A stretch of DNA of 64,000 bases from Meira nashicola (lineage: Eukaryota; Basidiomycota; Exobasidiomycetes; Exobasidiales; Brachybasidiaceae). Positions 19,824-31,522 of the stretch are shown piece after piece. The stretch is taken from the NCBI GenBank assembly GCA_001600355.1, contig BCJU01000004.1:434001-498000 (forward strand), written 5' to 3'. Both the position numbers and the translations under genes were made by a program. The notes below the pieces were generated by a model, which saw nothing but the letters and a program-made list of their open reading frames with translations, made no database searches and was not told the DNA's origin. Positions within the stretch are counted from its first letter, which is position 1. Every line of letters starts with the position of its first letter.

Positions 19824-22800
19824 ATGGCGCCTAAAGGGAGAAGAGCAAAAGGTGCTCATGATGCTCAAAATGTGCGAGGAGATGGTAGTACCTCAGCAGA
19901 TCCTGTGATCTCTTTGACGGATCTCTTTGCTGTTGCCCACCCATTTCCTGATCCATTAAAAGATGAAGAGCTGATACCGGCCGAAGATGTGGGTTTAGAG
20001 CAAGATCTTCTACTCAATCTCACAAATCCAAGATCTTGGAATGCATATCTCGATCACGTAGTCTCATCTAATCGACCATCAGAGAGAGAAGTATTTTTCA
20101 GAGATGCAGATACACATCTTTCGGAAGCACAAGTTAAACTGCTTGGTCCACTCGCCTCAGGTTCCAACCGATTAAGCCTACGGCGTACCACATTTGCATA
20201 TGAAAGAGCGATAAATGCATTTCCAACAAATTATAAGCTTTGGAAAGATTACTTGCTGCTACGGATGCGATATATTCTGGGTGATCCACATGGCGGAATG
20301 GACGGATTTTGGAAGAAGCAAATCCGATTGGGAAAGGAAAAGCTGGATGCTGGACCTACATTGTTAGATGGAAAAGATTCAGGACAAGAAGAATGGGAGT
20401 GGGGCCTAGCTACTGGTGCGATTCAACCTCTTGATGGTCGTATAGGATTTAAAGAATGGCATGACCTTGCAGCCGTTTTTGAGCGTGCATTGATGCATTT
20501 ACCGACATTGCCCAGAATATGGCAATTATACTTCACCATGCTCATGCATCCATCCTGCCCTCCTACACTCTCTTTCACACACACAAGAAGAACATTTGAT
20601 CGAGCACTTCGAACCTTACCTCCTTCTCTTCATTTACGAGTATGGAAGTACTATCTTCGATGGGCAGAAACGAGAGGATCGGAAACATGCATTCGAGTAT
20701 GGAGACGCTATTTACGAGTTGATCCGAGCTTGACGGAGAGATATGTTCAAATCTTGGAACGATTAAGAGAAGAGGAAGATGACGATGAAGATGAAGAAGA
20801 GGAAGCGGACGAGAAGCAGGTAATGATCAAAGAGCAACGTGCAAGAGAGGCTGTTAAGCTCTTGCTTGGACTGGCAAAAGATGCACTGGAAGGAAAATAC
20901 ATTTCTCCAGAGGGAAAGAGCTCCTACCAGCTTCTTATAGAATGGCTTAGTCTTTGCGAGAAATATGCTGATGAAGTTGGATTGGATCCTAGCGAGGATC
21001 AGAAATTTGGCTCCAGGAAAAACTTGACGGCTTCCGACAATCTCTTTGGGCCTCTGTCATCAGAAAAATTACCTGTCGCTCACATTGTACGTACATTGGG
21101 ACTCGAACGATTCCCTGATCAAGCAGGGCGCCTTTGGACAGGCTTAGCAACATACTGGATCAGAAGAGGCGATTTAGATGCTGCCAAATCGACCTTTGAA
21201 GAGGGAATGAAAAAAGTCATGACTGTCCGGGATTTCACACAGATCTTTGATGCATATGCTGAAACAAGTGAAAATATCATCGGATTCATGATGGATGAGC
21301 TAGGACAAGAAGCAGACGAGAACGATGACGAAAATGATCAGGAAGAGAAAGAAGCCGATTTGGACCAAAGGATGAAAGATTTCGAAGAACTGATGGAGCG
21401 AAGACCTTTCCTTGTGAACGAGGTCATGATTCGTCGGAATCCGAATGATGTACAAGAATGGGAAAAACGTGCATCATTGTTCGGTGAAGATGATGTTAAA
21501 GTCGTTGAAACATACAATGAAGCAATTCAAACGATCAATCCACGCAAAGCTACAGCAAATTTACACCAACTTTTTGTCAACTTTGCTAGATATTATGAAG
21601 AACGTGGAGATTTGGACTCTGCACGTAAGATTATGGAAAAGGCAACTACTGTCCCGTTCACAAAAGTGGATGATCTTGCTGAAGTGTGGTGCGAATGGGC
21701 GGAAATGGAAGTGCGAAACAGCAACTTTGATGGTGCTCTAAGAATCATGTCTCGTGCAACAGCCGCTCCGAAGACGGGAGCAGCAATAAAGGCAGTCAGC
21801 TTCTTAGATGACAGTTTGACAGCTCAAAAACGTTTGTTCAAAAGTAGCAAATTGTGGACATTCTATATCGATTTGGAAGAGAGTATTGGCACAATTGAAA
21901 GTGCAAGGCAAACTTACGATCGTATGATTGAGCTCAAAATTGCTACTCCACAAGTGATAGTCAACTACGCCATATTCCTGGAAGATCGAAAATATTTCGA
22001 AGAAGCATTCCGTGTTTACGAAAGAGGTGTAGAAGCATTCACATATCCAGTCGTATTTGAAATTTGGAATATCTACCTTTCCAAATTTGTTAATAGATTC
22101 GGTGCAAGTAAGCTTGAACGTGCTCGTGATATGTTTGAACAAGCTTTGGAAAAATGTCCCGATAAATATTGTCGTCCACTCTTCTTGATGTATGGAAAAT
22201 TAGAAGAGAGCTACGGATTGGCTAAAAGGGCAATGTCAGTCTACGAACGTGCGACAGAACGTGTTTTACCGCAAGACAAGTTTAATATGTATGTCTTCTA
22301 CATCGCCAAAGTGGCTGCAAATTTTGGCCTTGCTGCTACTAGGCCGGTGTACGAACGAGCGATCGAGACACTGCCAGATCGTCAAACGGCAGAAATGTGC
22401 GTTCGATTTGCACAATTGGAGCGTAAATTGGGCGAGATTGATCGTGCTCGGGCATTGTATGCTCATGCAAGTCAATTTTGTGACCCACGAACCCAAAAAG
22501 AATTTTGGTCACAATGGAACGAATTCGAAATCGAACATGGTTCAGAAGATACATTCAGAGAAATGTTACGGATCCGAAGATCCGTTCAAGCTCAATTCAA
22601 TACAGATACTTCTTATATTGCTGCTTACGCAACTGCACAACAACGTGCAAATGAGGCAAATACAGCCCAACCAATTTCACAAGATCCAATGGCACAAGCG
22701 GAACAAGAAGCTACCAATGCTCGTACATTCACTTCAGCAGCTCCAATGTTTGTTGCTGCAAAACAGACTGGTACTGTTGCTCAAGCCTCAACTAATTCGG

Positions 22801-22865
22801 AAGTTCTACAAGGCAATAATGAAGAAAATGTGGGAGAAGGGGATGACGATAGCGATTTAATGTAA
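19824..22865 (+). CDS. SYF1: Pre-mRNA splicing factor Syf1 (XAB2), HAT-repeat protein
   Basis: Single-exon gene of 1013 residues from an ATG at 19824. Half-a-TPR (HAT) repeats with W/Y-E pairs run from about 60 to 930. Examples: 'RTTFAYERAINAFPTNYKLW', 'RTFDRALRTLPPSLHLRVWK', 'TRPVYERAIETLPDRQTAEM'. Syf1 is part of the NineTeen/Prp19-associated complex and contacts the catalytic RNA core in the spliceosome from B-act onwards; the human orthologue XAB2 also acts in transcription-coupled repair. The gene is longer than yeast and human Syf1 (about 860 residues). The difference lies in acidic insertions (residues about 313-330 and 492-512, DEDEEEEADE-like) and an Ala/Gln-rich tail. Stop codons of SYF1 and the convergent GEA gene are only 70 bp apart. 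Confidence 0.93.
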   Translation: MAPKGRRAKGAHDAQNVRGDGSTSADPVISLTDLFAVAHPFPDPLKDEELIPAEDVGLEQDLLLNLTNPRSWNAYLDHVVSSNRPSEREVFFRDADTHLSEAQVKLLGPLASGSNRLSLRRTTFAYERAINAFPTNYKLWKDYLLLRMRYILGDPHGGMDGFWKKQIRLGKEKLDAGPTLLDGKDSGQEEWEWGLATGAIQPLDGRIGFKEWHDLAAVFERALMHLPTLPRIWQLYFTMLMHPSCPPTLSFTHTRRTFDRALRTLPPSLHLRVWKYYLRWAETRGSETCIRVWRRYLRVDPSLTERYVQILERLREEEDDDEDEEEEADEKQVMIKEQRAREAVKLLLGLAKDALEGKYISPEGKSSYQLLIEWLSLCEKYADEVGLDPSEDQKFGSRKNLTASDNLFGPLSSEKLPVAHIVRTLGLERFPDQAGRLWTGLATYWIRRGDLDAAKSTFEEGMKKVMTVRDFTQIFDAYAETSENIIGFMMDELGQEADENDDENDQEEKEADLDQRMKDFEELMERRPFLVNEVMIRRNPNDVQEWEKRASLFGEDDVKVVETYNEAIQTINPRKATANLHQLFVNFARYYEERGDLDSARKIMEKATTVPFTKVDDLAEVWCEWAEMEVRNSNFDGALRIMSRATAAPKTGAAIKAVSFLDDSLTAQKRLFKSSKLWTFYIDLEESIGTIESARQTYDRMIELKIATPQVIVNYAIFLEDRKYFEEAFRVYERGVEAFTYPVVFEIWNIYLSKFVNRFGASKLERARDMFEQALEKCPDKYCRPLFLMYGKLEESYGLAKRAMSVYERATERVLPQDKFNMYVFYIAKVAANFGLAATRPVYERAIETLPDRQTAEMCVRFAQLERKLGEIDRARALYAHASQFCDPRTQKEFWSQWNEFEIEHGSEDTFREMLRIRRSVQAQFNTDTSYIAAYATAQQRANEANTAQPISQDPMAQAEQEATNARTFTSAAPMFVAAKQTGTVAQASTNSEVLQGNNEENVGEGDDDSDLM

Positions 22866-22935
22866 TTTTACCAATTTGTGTATTCATACTTTATCTTAAA
22901 AGATTGTGTTTATTAAGTGTATGAACTATCTATTT

Positions 22936-25900
22936 CTACACTTTTGCTGCATCAGCATCCTTTTCTCCGTTATTTTGTTTTTCTCCTTCCACTTCTTGTG
23001 TTCCATTGCTATCCGTTGCAGCTTCTGGTGATACTTTAGCCGATTGTACATTGCTAGCAGGAGCGGCAACAAAGATCTCATCTTTCAATTTAGGTAAGAA
23101 TCGTTGAATACGCTCAAATGTTTTGTCAAACAATTGTGCTTGACCTGTCGAACGAGTCTCAGCTTCTCCTTGAGTTGGAGGAGGTAGCAGTATTCCAGAA
23201 GCATTCATAACCAACAAGACGTTCTTTAGATTTTCAGGCGTAGATTCTGTCAATTGATCGCGTTTACCTGAGTGCATGAATCGATCAAAGAAGTCCAAGA
23301 TGGTAAGCCACAATTGAAGGAAATCTTCATCGACCGGTTGTCCATCACTTCCGGTTACATCTGCTTCACTCTTGCCGCCAACGGTAGCATTCGAAAGTCG
23401 ACCCAAGTAATGCAGATACACCTTGCACAAAAGATTACAAGAGCGTATCCTGGTTTCTTGCATGCTACCAGCTTCGTTGCTGGCATCTAGCTGATATACC
23501 TCTGGTTTGAGCAGCTCATTTAAAGTCGGGAACAGTATAGTTCCAAACATAGAATGCAAAACTGATCGCGCTTCGTTCACATTATCTTCTCCTGCATCCA
23601 AAATTTCAGGTGCCAGCAAAATTCGTTGTAAGTGCGTCAGTGCAGCTTGTCTTGTCGCTCTATGACCATTGGTATATTGTTGTGCGATTGCAAGCATCAA
23701 AGGTGACCAGAATGATGACCATGCTTCTGTAACTGAGCTGGTGGAAAGTTGTGAAGACAATCGCGGAATTTGAGATCTCAACATTTCCAGGTACTCTACA
23801 GCTTTTGGGCCACGCTCTTGACAAGCTTCTTCATATTCGCGCAATGCTTTCTTCTCTGTCAATGTTTTGCGTGATTGTTGATCACCTCCATTCTGTTGTC
23901 CAGCATCCAAACGAATGGTATCAGCAGATCGTGCAAAGTCACGCAAGAGGTAGACGATTCCAGCAAAATTTTCGATCGTAATGGCGTCTGATGCGGCTTC
24001 CATCCTAATGATAGATTCTAGACATGCCAAAGAGTAATGGGCAGCTTTTGCAGATCTAGCATTACCATAGATAGCCAGCATGGTCAAAATAATACTCCAT
24101 TCCGTTTTGGACACCGCTGTCTTTGGATTCGTGTTCAAGATAGAATACAATCCTGCTGTGACTTGATCTGCCATCGTTGCTCTGTATTCCACAGGTAGAC
24201 CGTTGATCGAATCCATAATTTGGAAAATTTGTTGACGCAGATCCGATTGTGGTGAGGCATATTGAACCAATCGCAAAATGGCAACCACCGCACGTTCTAC
24301 TTGAAGCGAATGGTAATGGCTAGGTGAACCAATGATTGACATGGAATGTTCAGCAACGATTGGCCATAATTTATTGGCATCTTGTGGATTGGCAGAGCAT
24401 GCTAACGTTACTGCTAATTCCAATACAAATGCACCACAAGGGTCGTACGGCAGAGCTTGATTACTACGCAAAGATGGACCGTTGCTCGTGTTAACACCTT
24501 GTACCGGAGTTGAACGACCAGACGATGAATCGCCATTACCCGTTCCTTCAGCGATCAACATCGCTCTACGTTCGATGGTATATCGGTCTGCTAATTGTCG
24601 CAAAGCTTGCAGTGCTTCGATGCGGGCTTCCAGATTGAGTTGCATTAACTCTGTAAATAAATCTTCGATCCGACAACTTGCTACGCAATCTGCAGTGCAA
24701 AGACTTGACTCTACGGCTTCTTCCGTTACCGTCACATCTGGTCGTGTGATTTCTTTTTCGGTTGAGTATGGTGATAATAAATAGGATGAGATTGTGCTGA
24801 ATATACCTGCACCACTTTGAGATCTAGGATCTTGCGGAGGAGGACCTGGTGCACGTTTTGCTCGAATTGGAAGTGGTTTGGGTTTCTCTGTTCCGAATTC
24901 GAACATTGAGCCTAGCGATGGAGAGAGTAGCGAGTTAATGAACAGATTTTTGTAGATCTCAAATATAGGTAGCCAGCCTTTGCGAACAGCGTGACCATTT
25001 CCGTTTGCAATAGTGAATAAAACAACTGCGGCCAATTGACCCTTGAAATTTCTGCCAAATTGAATGGAAAGTGGACTTATGGTGACCTTTTGTCCTTCAA
25101 ATTCGACAACAGCATTATTTGTTACTTGGCCAACACCATTTGCATCAAGCAAGCCAGTAGCACTTGCAAGACCTTGAATAGTGAAATCAAACAATTCGTG
25201 CATGTCAAAGCGACTTGCAAGTACTGCACATTGACGGAATCCGCTGATTGCCCGTTCCAACAAATGCTCGTCTCTGTATGTTGAAAATGCATATGCAATA
25301 CTGGCTACAATTGGTCTCCAGCATGCAGCGAACATATCACGATCAAAACGTGTGGTATTAGCATGGAGTAACTTTCCAGATTTACGAGATCGTCTCAACA
25401 ACTCTTTCCATGCATAATCAAAGCCGAGTTGACCTTTGTGTTCTTCTGGCATCACAATCTCCCTTCTTCGAATACTGTCATATATGGCTTCCAAAAATTC
25501 TGGATCGAAATCTTTTCCGTCGTTCACACCACGAAGGTTGCGTCGATAATCTTCAATCGTCATACGCCTTTTGTTTTGAGGGTTGTGTAGATCTGTGTTG
25601 AGCATGATGATAGAATAACTCAAAACATACACTGCATCTTCGCTGTGAATTTCAGCAGGTTTAGTTGCAAAGAAAATCTTTGCAAATGTTTCCGTGATTC
25701 GGTTGATTTGTTGCGATTCACCTGGCAAACGGAAAGCTTCCAACATTTCTCGCATGGCTTCAGCGATTGGTGTTTGACTGAAATCGAATAAGCGCAAGAA
25801 TGCACCCAGAACGCCCTCATTCTCTGGTCTGGAAAGATAATCACCCAAGAGCCTTTTATCGAGCCCTGGACAATCTTTCAAGAAGCGTGCAATACTGACA

Positions 25901-28467
25901 TCCTTGTTCACACCACCTTTACCAGTAGAATCAATAAATCCTCTTTCCTCAAAGTATTTCAAACCAAGCTTCGGCTTCTCGTTAAACTTTGCTGCGCCTG
26001 CCAAAATAGATGCCTTTGTTCCTTTCTGTCCTGCGAGCTGTTCGGGTGGAGGCAGATCCTCTGGCCATTGCCCGTCTATGTGTATCCCTGCTGCTTCAGA
26101 TTCTTGTCTGGCAGCCATGTTTGAAACTAGATTGAGAAGAGCATCAATTGCGAACAATTGCGTACTTTCTTGTACGTGTGGATGAAGCGGATTTGCAGCA
26201 TATACACTCCTACACAGAAAGTTGACCATCTTTTCAAACATGTTATCACAATCCACATCACAATCGTAGTTAATCCATAATTCCACAAAGGCATCATGAT
26301 CGCTCTCAAATGGTAAATGAGATCCTAACAGAAGACTGAGAGTTTCGATGACAAGCTCGCGCGATTCACCATGCGCTGGAGAGCGATCGGATGTCTTTGG
26401 CAACGGAGGTGGCGGTGGTGGTGGTGGAGCACTTGATGCACCCACGTCAGGCGTGCCTGTCCTCTTGATGTCATTCAGATTTGCTCTTCGCATCGCAAGG
26501 ACGTTTGAAGCATCATCTTTCCAAGGCTCAGCTGAGATGGGAAAGGTGGGCGATAGTCGGTCAATAATGTAGGCAATGAAGGATTCATATTGCAGTTTCA
26601 AATGCCCCCGCATCGTTTCAAACAATGTCGATGTCGTTCGCAAGCTATACGCAACCAACGTTGGATTCTCTGATCGTGTAAGATGGAAGAGATGCTTGCA
26701 AGCTGAATCTTGTACAACTGCCCGTAGTGACGGATACAAGCCGATTGATTTTCCAGCTACTTCAAATACAGCACATAGCATTGATAAGCCCAACAAGCGC
26801 ATTGCGTCTGTGTGTTGTTGATTGTTCGGATCCAAAAGTGAGACAATCACTCTCAAGACTTCCTTGATTGCCGGTAGACCATAAGGCTGTGAATCTACTT
26901 CTGTGATATCCTCTTCGGGTTGTTCGTTTGTCTCTGATGCATTTGAACTAGGCTGTTTGTTGAGTGCATCGTCTACAGAAAGATTTTGCGAGTTGACACT
27001 TTCATCGGCTTGCTTTTCAGCTCTTAATTCTGATGACAACGCTTCAACTTCTTCTGTCTTGCCTAACTTCTCTCCTCCTTCTACTTTCATTTCTGAGATT
27101 TTGTGTCCTTCTGTTGACACTTTCTCTGTTTCCTGACCAGATTCTAGCTCTTCCTGCTCTCCAATCGTCTTAAGTTCTTGGACCGCTGGAGGACTCATTA
27201 AGCCTGCAGCTGGGACGTCAAAGCTTTTTGGGTCGGGCATTGTCATCCGTCTCAATTTCTTTTCTTTCTCAGCATCGAGAAGATCTTTTCCGACTGGATC
27301 TGCAGCAAGAGTTGCATGTTCCGGCTCGATTTCAGGTGCCTGAGAACCGGAAGAATAAGATTCGTCTGCTGTTAAAGGGATCGAGCCAAGACGGGAGAAT
27401 AAGGATCGAACCATTGTTGTCATAGATTGTTCAGCTGTTCGTCGAAGAAGGTCGGATAATCTCATTTGACAGCACATGCTTAAACCTGTTTCCATCATTT
27501 CGCAGATACTCTCGTCACTGAGACAATCGGCTAAGGCCGTTTTTGTAGATTTTGAAGAACTGTTGCCAGATTGAATTTCCACACGTCCATCATTGCATAT
27601 GAGTTCCCGCATTACCGCCAAAATTCGTAAGAGGACCAATTCGTCCGCTACTGCATCACTCGCTTCAAACCTGCAATGACTGACAGCATGTGCGATCTCG
27701 GCTACTGCTAGCTGTGAGCTTGATCGATGTAAATAAGTGGAATGTTCTCTTCCATCTTGTCTGCTTGCTAATATTCCACCATCTGTTGGATGATCAGGGT
27801 CAGCTTGAATAATTCCATATATGATTAATCGATGAACTGCTTGTAATGCGATAGATGTTACTGGACCTGTTGTACGTGGAGAGAGAATGACACGCAGAAA
27901 TGGCTGTAGTAGTAGTGGTTGAGGTATAGCATCGAGCGATCGAATGTCTTTCAATTGGGCTCGTAATAATGTGAATGCATTTAATAATCCGACTAAACTA
28001 TCATCTCTTCGGTTGTCGGCATATACGTACCGTAGCCTTGCTGTCCTGTTGAAAGAAGATTCCGTTGGTGTTGGACTGATTGCATATTCTAAAGATTTAT
28101 TACGAGCATGCGTGGAGCGATTTGTTTGTTCTGCGATAGGATCTGGATGTGATTGTTTCCGTTGTGGTGATTTGGAAGATGAATCATTTGAGGAAAGAAC
28201 TGGAACAAGACTTGCACCTGTTGCAGAAACAGCACTTTTCAAAAAGCTGGCTGTGCTACTTCCTCCAGCAACAGGTCCACCAATACCAGCATTTGCTCCT
28301 GAAGCTGTTCCTAAAAATGATGAAGAAGCTGTATTACGAGCGTGCTTGCGAATAGCTGAAGTGACTGAATTGATTTCCGAATAGACTAAATGCATTGCAG
28401 TTGTGCCCGAAGCAGGACTCCCTCTTTCCTTTTCATTGAGATCAGGTGGTCGTTTGAAGCTCGTCAT
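22936..28467 (-). CDS. GEA1: ARF guanine-nucleotide exchange factor Gea1/GBF1 (Sec7 domain)
   Basis: Single-exon gene of 1843 residues, ATG complementary to 28465-28467. The Sec7 domain is at about 855-1050: 'FNEKPKLGLKYFEERGFIDS', then the catalytic loop 'FRLPGESQQINR' with the glutamic finger at Glu917, and 'AVYVLSYSIIMLNTDLHNPQ' in the next motif. Upstream are the DCB/HUS regions (including 'LWINYDCDVDCDNMFEKMVN', the HUS box) and downstream the HDS1-3 helical repeats, the order of GBF1/Gea/GNOM-type GEFs. These activate Arf1 on early Golgi membranes to recruit COPI; they are the target of brefeldin A. A Pro-rich PPPPPPPPLP stretch at about 705 and an acidic, Glu-rich linker near 430-530 interrupt the conserved parts. 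Length fits the family (about 1400-1900). It is divergent from the GH5 gene. Confidence 0.93.
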   Translation of the reverse strand: MTSFKRPPDLNEKERGSPASGTTAMHLVYSEINSVTSAIRKHARNTASSSFLGTASGANAGIGGPVAGGSSTASFLKSAVSATGASLVPVLSSNDSSSKSPQRKQSHPDPIAEQTNRSTHARNKSLEYAISPTPTESSFNRTARLRYVYADNRRDDSLVGLLNAFTLLRAQLKDIRSLDAIPQPLLLQPFLRVILSPRTTGPVTSIALQAVHRLIIYGIIQADPDHPTDGGILASRQDGREHSTYLHRSSSQLAVAEIAHAVSHCRFEASDAVADELVLLRILAVMRELICNDGRVEIQSGNSSSKSTKTALADCLSDESICEMMETGLSMCCQMRLSDLLRRTAEQSMTTMVRSLFSRLGSIPLTADESYSSGSQAPEIEPEHATLAADPVGKDLLDAEKEKKLRRMTMPDPKSFDVPAAGLMSPPAVQELKTIGEQEELESGQETEKVSTEGHKISEMKVEGGEKLGKTEEVEALSSELRAEKQADESVNSQNLSVDDALNKQPSSNASETNEQPEEDITEVDSQPYGLPAIKEVLRVIVSLLDPNNQQHTDAMRLLGLSMLCAVFEVAGKSIGLYPSLRAVVQDSACKHLFHLTRSENPTLVAYSLRTTSTLFETMRGHLKLQYESFIAYIIDRLSPTFPISAEPWKDDASNVLAMRRANLNDIKRTGTPDVGASSAPPPPPPPPLPKTSDRSPAHGESRELVIETLSLLLGSHLPFESDHDAFVELWINYDCDVDCDNMFEKMVNFLCRSVYAANPLHPHVQESTQLFAIDALLNLVSNMAARQESEAAGIHIDGQWPEDLPPPEQLAGQKGTKASILAGAAKFNEKPKLGLKYFEERGFIDSTGKGGVNKDVSIARFLKDCPGLDKRLLGDYLSRPENEGVLGAFLRLFDFSQTPIAEAMREMLEAFRLPGESQQINRITETFAKIFFATKPAEIHSEDAVYVLSYSIIMLNTDLHNPQNKRRMTIEDYRRNLRGVNDGKDFDPEFLEAIYDSIRRREIVMPEEHKGQLGFDYAWKELLRRSRKSGKLLHANTTRFDRDMFAACWRPIVASIAYAFSTYRDEHLLERAISGFRQCAVLASRFDMHELFDFTIQGLASATGLLDANGVGQVTNNAVVEFEGQKVTISPLSIQFGRNFKGQLAAVVLFTIANGNGHAVRKGWLPIFEIYKNLFINSLLSPSLGSMFEFGTEKPKPLPIRAKRAPGPPPQDPRSQSGAGIFSTISSYLLSPYSTEKEITRPDVTVTEEAVESSLCTADCVASCRIEDLFTELMQLNLEARIEALQALRQLADRYTIERRAMLIAEGTGNGDSSSGRSTPVQGVNTSNGPSLRSNQALPYDPCGAFVLELAVTLACSANPQDANKLWPIVAEHSMSIIGSPSHYHSLQVERAVVAILRLVQYASPQSDLRQQIFQIMDSINGLPVEYRATMADQVTAGLYSILNTNPKTAVSKTEWSIILTMLAIYGNARSAKAAHYSLACLESIIRMEAASDAITIENFAGIVYLLRDFARSADTIRLDAGQQNGGDQQSRKTLTEKKALREYEEACQERGPKAVEYLEMLRSQIPRLSSQLSTSSVTEAWSSFWSPLMLAIAQQYTNGHRATRQAALTHLQRILLAPEILDAGEDNVNEARSVLHSMFGTILFPTLNELLKPEVYQLDASNEAGSMQETRIRSCNLLCKVYLHYLGRLSNATVGGKSEADVTGSDGQPVDEDFLQLWLTILDFFDRFMHSGKRDQLTESTPENLKNVLLVMNASGILLPPPTQGEAETRSTGQAQLFDKTFERIQRFLPKLKDEIFVAAPASNVQSAKVSPEAATDSNGTQEVEGEKQNNGEKDADAAKV

Positions 28468-28849
28468 ATTGCAAGCTTGCCACCTTTTCTTTTGCTTTGA
28501 AACGCAATGATGACGGGAAACCAGAAGAATTATTAAAAGGTTTTGTTGTACATTCCTTCCTGTAGACTACACTGTGCAAAACTGCATTACCGTCGGGTTA
28601 TAGAATATCAGAACGCGTAACCTGATGACACTTTCTCGCCTTTTGCTGTCACTATACACGAAACAGTGCCACTTCTTTTTGGCGCTAAGCTTACACATTT
28701 GATCAGAATTTTCGGAATCGAGTTCACCTTGCAGCTAAATTTAGAGAAACGCACAGGGCACAATTTGGTAAAAAATAAGCTGTTTCTCTCTGAGAAGGTC
28801 TTGATGGGTTTCTTGACCACCGCCGTTTGATCGCAAGGTTGAGTTGATC
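28468..28849. promoter_or_regulatory. Divergent promoter, GEA1 / GH5 enzyme
   Basis: A 382-bp spacer between two genes transcribed outwards. It is T/A-rich, has no credible ORF, and must hold both promoters. No motif stands out. Confidence 0.45.
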
Positions 28850-31424
28850 ATGTCAAAGAAGTCAGAATGGCAAGCTTATGAAGCAACGGATTTGAGCAGC
28901 AAAGCTATTGGCTCGAGTCAAATTCATGCTTACGGTAGGCATTTTGTCGATGGACATGGTCGAATCATTCAACTTCGTGGTATGAATGTTAGTGGTGCCA
29001 ACAAATTGTATGTATTTCGTCAATGGCCTTGCTTAAAGTGATTTTTTCTGCTCAAAAATTGATCTCTAAACCTTCATTACCTAACGTAGACCCAGCAAAC
29101 CTGATGGACTTTCTGCTCTGACAGCCGATGAATTTTTCGCACATCAATCTGTTAGCTTTGTAGGAAGGCCGTTTCCAATAGCAGATGCATCTCTTCACTT
29201 TGCCAGGATTAGGGCATGGGGCTATACATGCATTAGATTTCTCATTACTTGGGAATCATTATCACATAATGGCCCTGATCCTGAAAAGGATATGGACTTG
29301 GAGTATGTCGATTATCTGGAAAAGCTGATTGATTTATTACCACAATTTGGACTTAAAATTTTCATTTGTGCTCATCAAGATGTATGGAGTAGATTTAGTG
29401 GTGGTAGTGGAGCACCTGCATGGACATTTGAAAAAGCTGGACTGGATATTGAAGCATTTAAGCCAACTGGAGCAGCATACATTCCACCTCTTTCGGGTGA
29501 TGATCAATCACAATTCTCTGGCGCTCATCCTTCTACTTCCAATAAACGTGAACCTGTTGGAGCATTTGTTTGGCCTTCTGGATATCAAAAAGCAGCAGCA
29601 GCTACAATGGCAACACTGTTCTGGAATGGAGAGCGTGTTGCTTGGACTTTGCAGCTTCCAAGTTTCAATACCAAAATTACACAGGCAGATCAGATTAACA
29701 TTCAAGAGTACATGCAAGCATCATATATCGAGACTTTCGGCAGATTGATGGACAGACTTGGAAAATACGAAGCAGTGATTGGTTTTGATTTGATGAATGA
29801 GCCTCATCGAGGATACATCGGAACAAATGATTGGAATAATTGGTGTTATGAAACAGATTTACACATCGGTCATTATCCTAGCTTGCTTCAGAGTTTGGCT
29901 TTGGCGAGTGGATTCAAACAAGAGATTCCATTCTATGTCAAGTCCTGGCCATTTCCAACGCGGAGATCACACAATAGTATAGTTGATCCAATGGGCAAAT
30001 CAGCTTGGCTATCGGACAAAGGCTTAGGAGAATGTATCTGGCGTGCACATGGGGCATGGCAATGGGATAAGCAGCGTGAACAGCCTGTTGTATTATGTGA
30101 AGACTTTTTCACGCATGATCCACGACCTGGAAAGGGAAAGAAGGAAATTGAATGGTATAGAGATTGTTATGCTCCGTTTATACAAAGACTAAGCGAAAGG
30201 ATTGGAAGAACACACAAGCATTTGCACTGTTTTGTAGAACCGATACCAAACGAATTCTTCCCACCCTGGTCTAACCCTGGAATTTTGGCAAAATTGGATC
30301 AAGCCAATCGCGATGAGCTTGCTGAGGCAAGTTTGATGCAGGATTATGCTGTGAAGACTTACATTGATATCCCTAGACCTGCACGCTTCATTTATGCTCC
30401 TCACTTTTATGATCTCAACGTTCTATTCTCCAAGATTCACGGGAGTATGAGTGTGGACGTTCAATCGCTAAGTAGAGGAGGTTTTATACTTCGATCACTT
30501 TTCTTTGGTCTAGAAGGACTAAAGAAGAATTATCAGCGTCAAATTTCCAAATTGGTAGGTAATGGTCAAGTCTCGTTTGGATCCATGCCAACTGTCATTG
30601 GAGAAGTTGGAATACCTTGGGATATTAATGGTGGACATGCTTTACGCACTGGTGACTATAGTAAGCAAGAAGAACTTCTAGATGCTCTAATCGAAGCAAT
30701 GGAGCAAGCGCAAGCAGGATTCACACTATGGAATTACAATCCTGACAATACTACGCAGAAAGGAGATGGCTGGAATCAGGAAGATTTTTCGGTAATGTGT
30801 GATGACACTCATGCACGGGATATTGATAATCCCGCCTCTAGTGAAAAGGATCTAGATAAAGATTTTGTCAAAATGCATCGTGGAGGTCGTGCATTGTCAG
30901 CAATCATTCGGCCATATGCAACAAAAGTAGCCGGTTATCCGATTCACACAAGATGGGATCGAAATGCACTCCTCTTTGATTTCAATTATGTCAACCCACC
31001 CGTAGAGATCCGAGAAGCAGCTTTGAATGCAGCAGGGAAGTCTGTATCTGCTCCCTCAGATGAAGCTATGACGACAAAAGTTTTTGTGCCACTTTATCAC
31101 TTTGACGGTCTAGATATCCGTGTACAGGTCAGTGACGGTGAGCATCAACTCGATCTAGATCGTCAAACGTTGAGCGTTAAGCATTACAACAATACACCAG
31201 GTTTCACACACAAGATAAGGATAAGTGTAAATGGACCGTTACCTAATGAGAAATTGAATGATTCTCAAAAAGCCTTATTGCATCATAGATCAATCGTCAA
31301 AAAGAGAAAGGAGAAATGGATCAACCTTTCGTTCGAACAATGGGGAGCAATTGTTATCCTGTTGATTGGCATCCTTATCAGTATGGTTATTGTTCATATT
31401 GGTCTCTCATACGCTAATACTTGA
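28850..31424 (+). CDS. EGH1: GH5 steryl-glucosidase / endoglycoceramidase-like enzyme, tail-anchored, two exons
   Basis: Exon 1 is 28850-29007, exon 2 29090-31424, giving 830 residues; the 82-bp intron has a GTATGT donor and a CTAACGTAG branch/acceptor. The ATG at 28850 is preferred to the upstream TTG. GH5 features are clear: 'RIIQLRGMNVSGANKL' at the N terminus, 'FDLMNEPHRGYIG' with the acid/base Glu290, and 'TVIGEVGIPWDING' with the nucleophile Glu558. Between them are 'HQDVWSRFSGGSGAPAWTFE' and YAPHFYDLN. Fungal homologues (yeast Egh1, Cryptococcus EGCrP2/Sgl1) cleave glucose from ergosteryl glucoside and glucosylceramide. They are intracellular. Here the last ~27 residues form one hydrophobic helix ('WGAIVILLIGILISMVIVHI'), so the protein is probably tail-anchored with the catalytic domain in the cytosol. 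There is no signal peptide. Substrate choice is uncertain. Confidence 0.87.
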
Positions 31425-31522
31425 GACATAAGAAACGATACAATATCTCTCTCCAAAAAGGAGATTATAATAATTGCATAGAGTACACAAATGATGATAA
31501 TGATATATAATGACAAAAGCAC

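Noticed and set aside
22249..22860. 203-codon + strand frame inside SYF1
   Set aside because: Shifted frame of the real HAT-repeat protein; no independent features.
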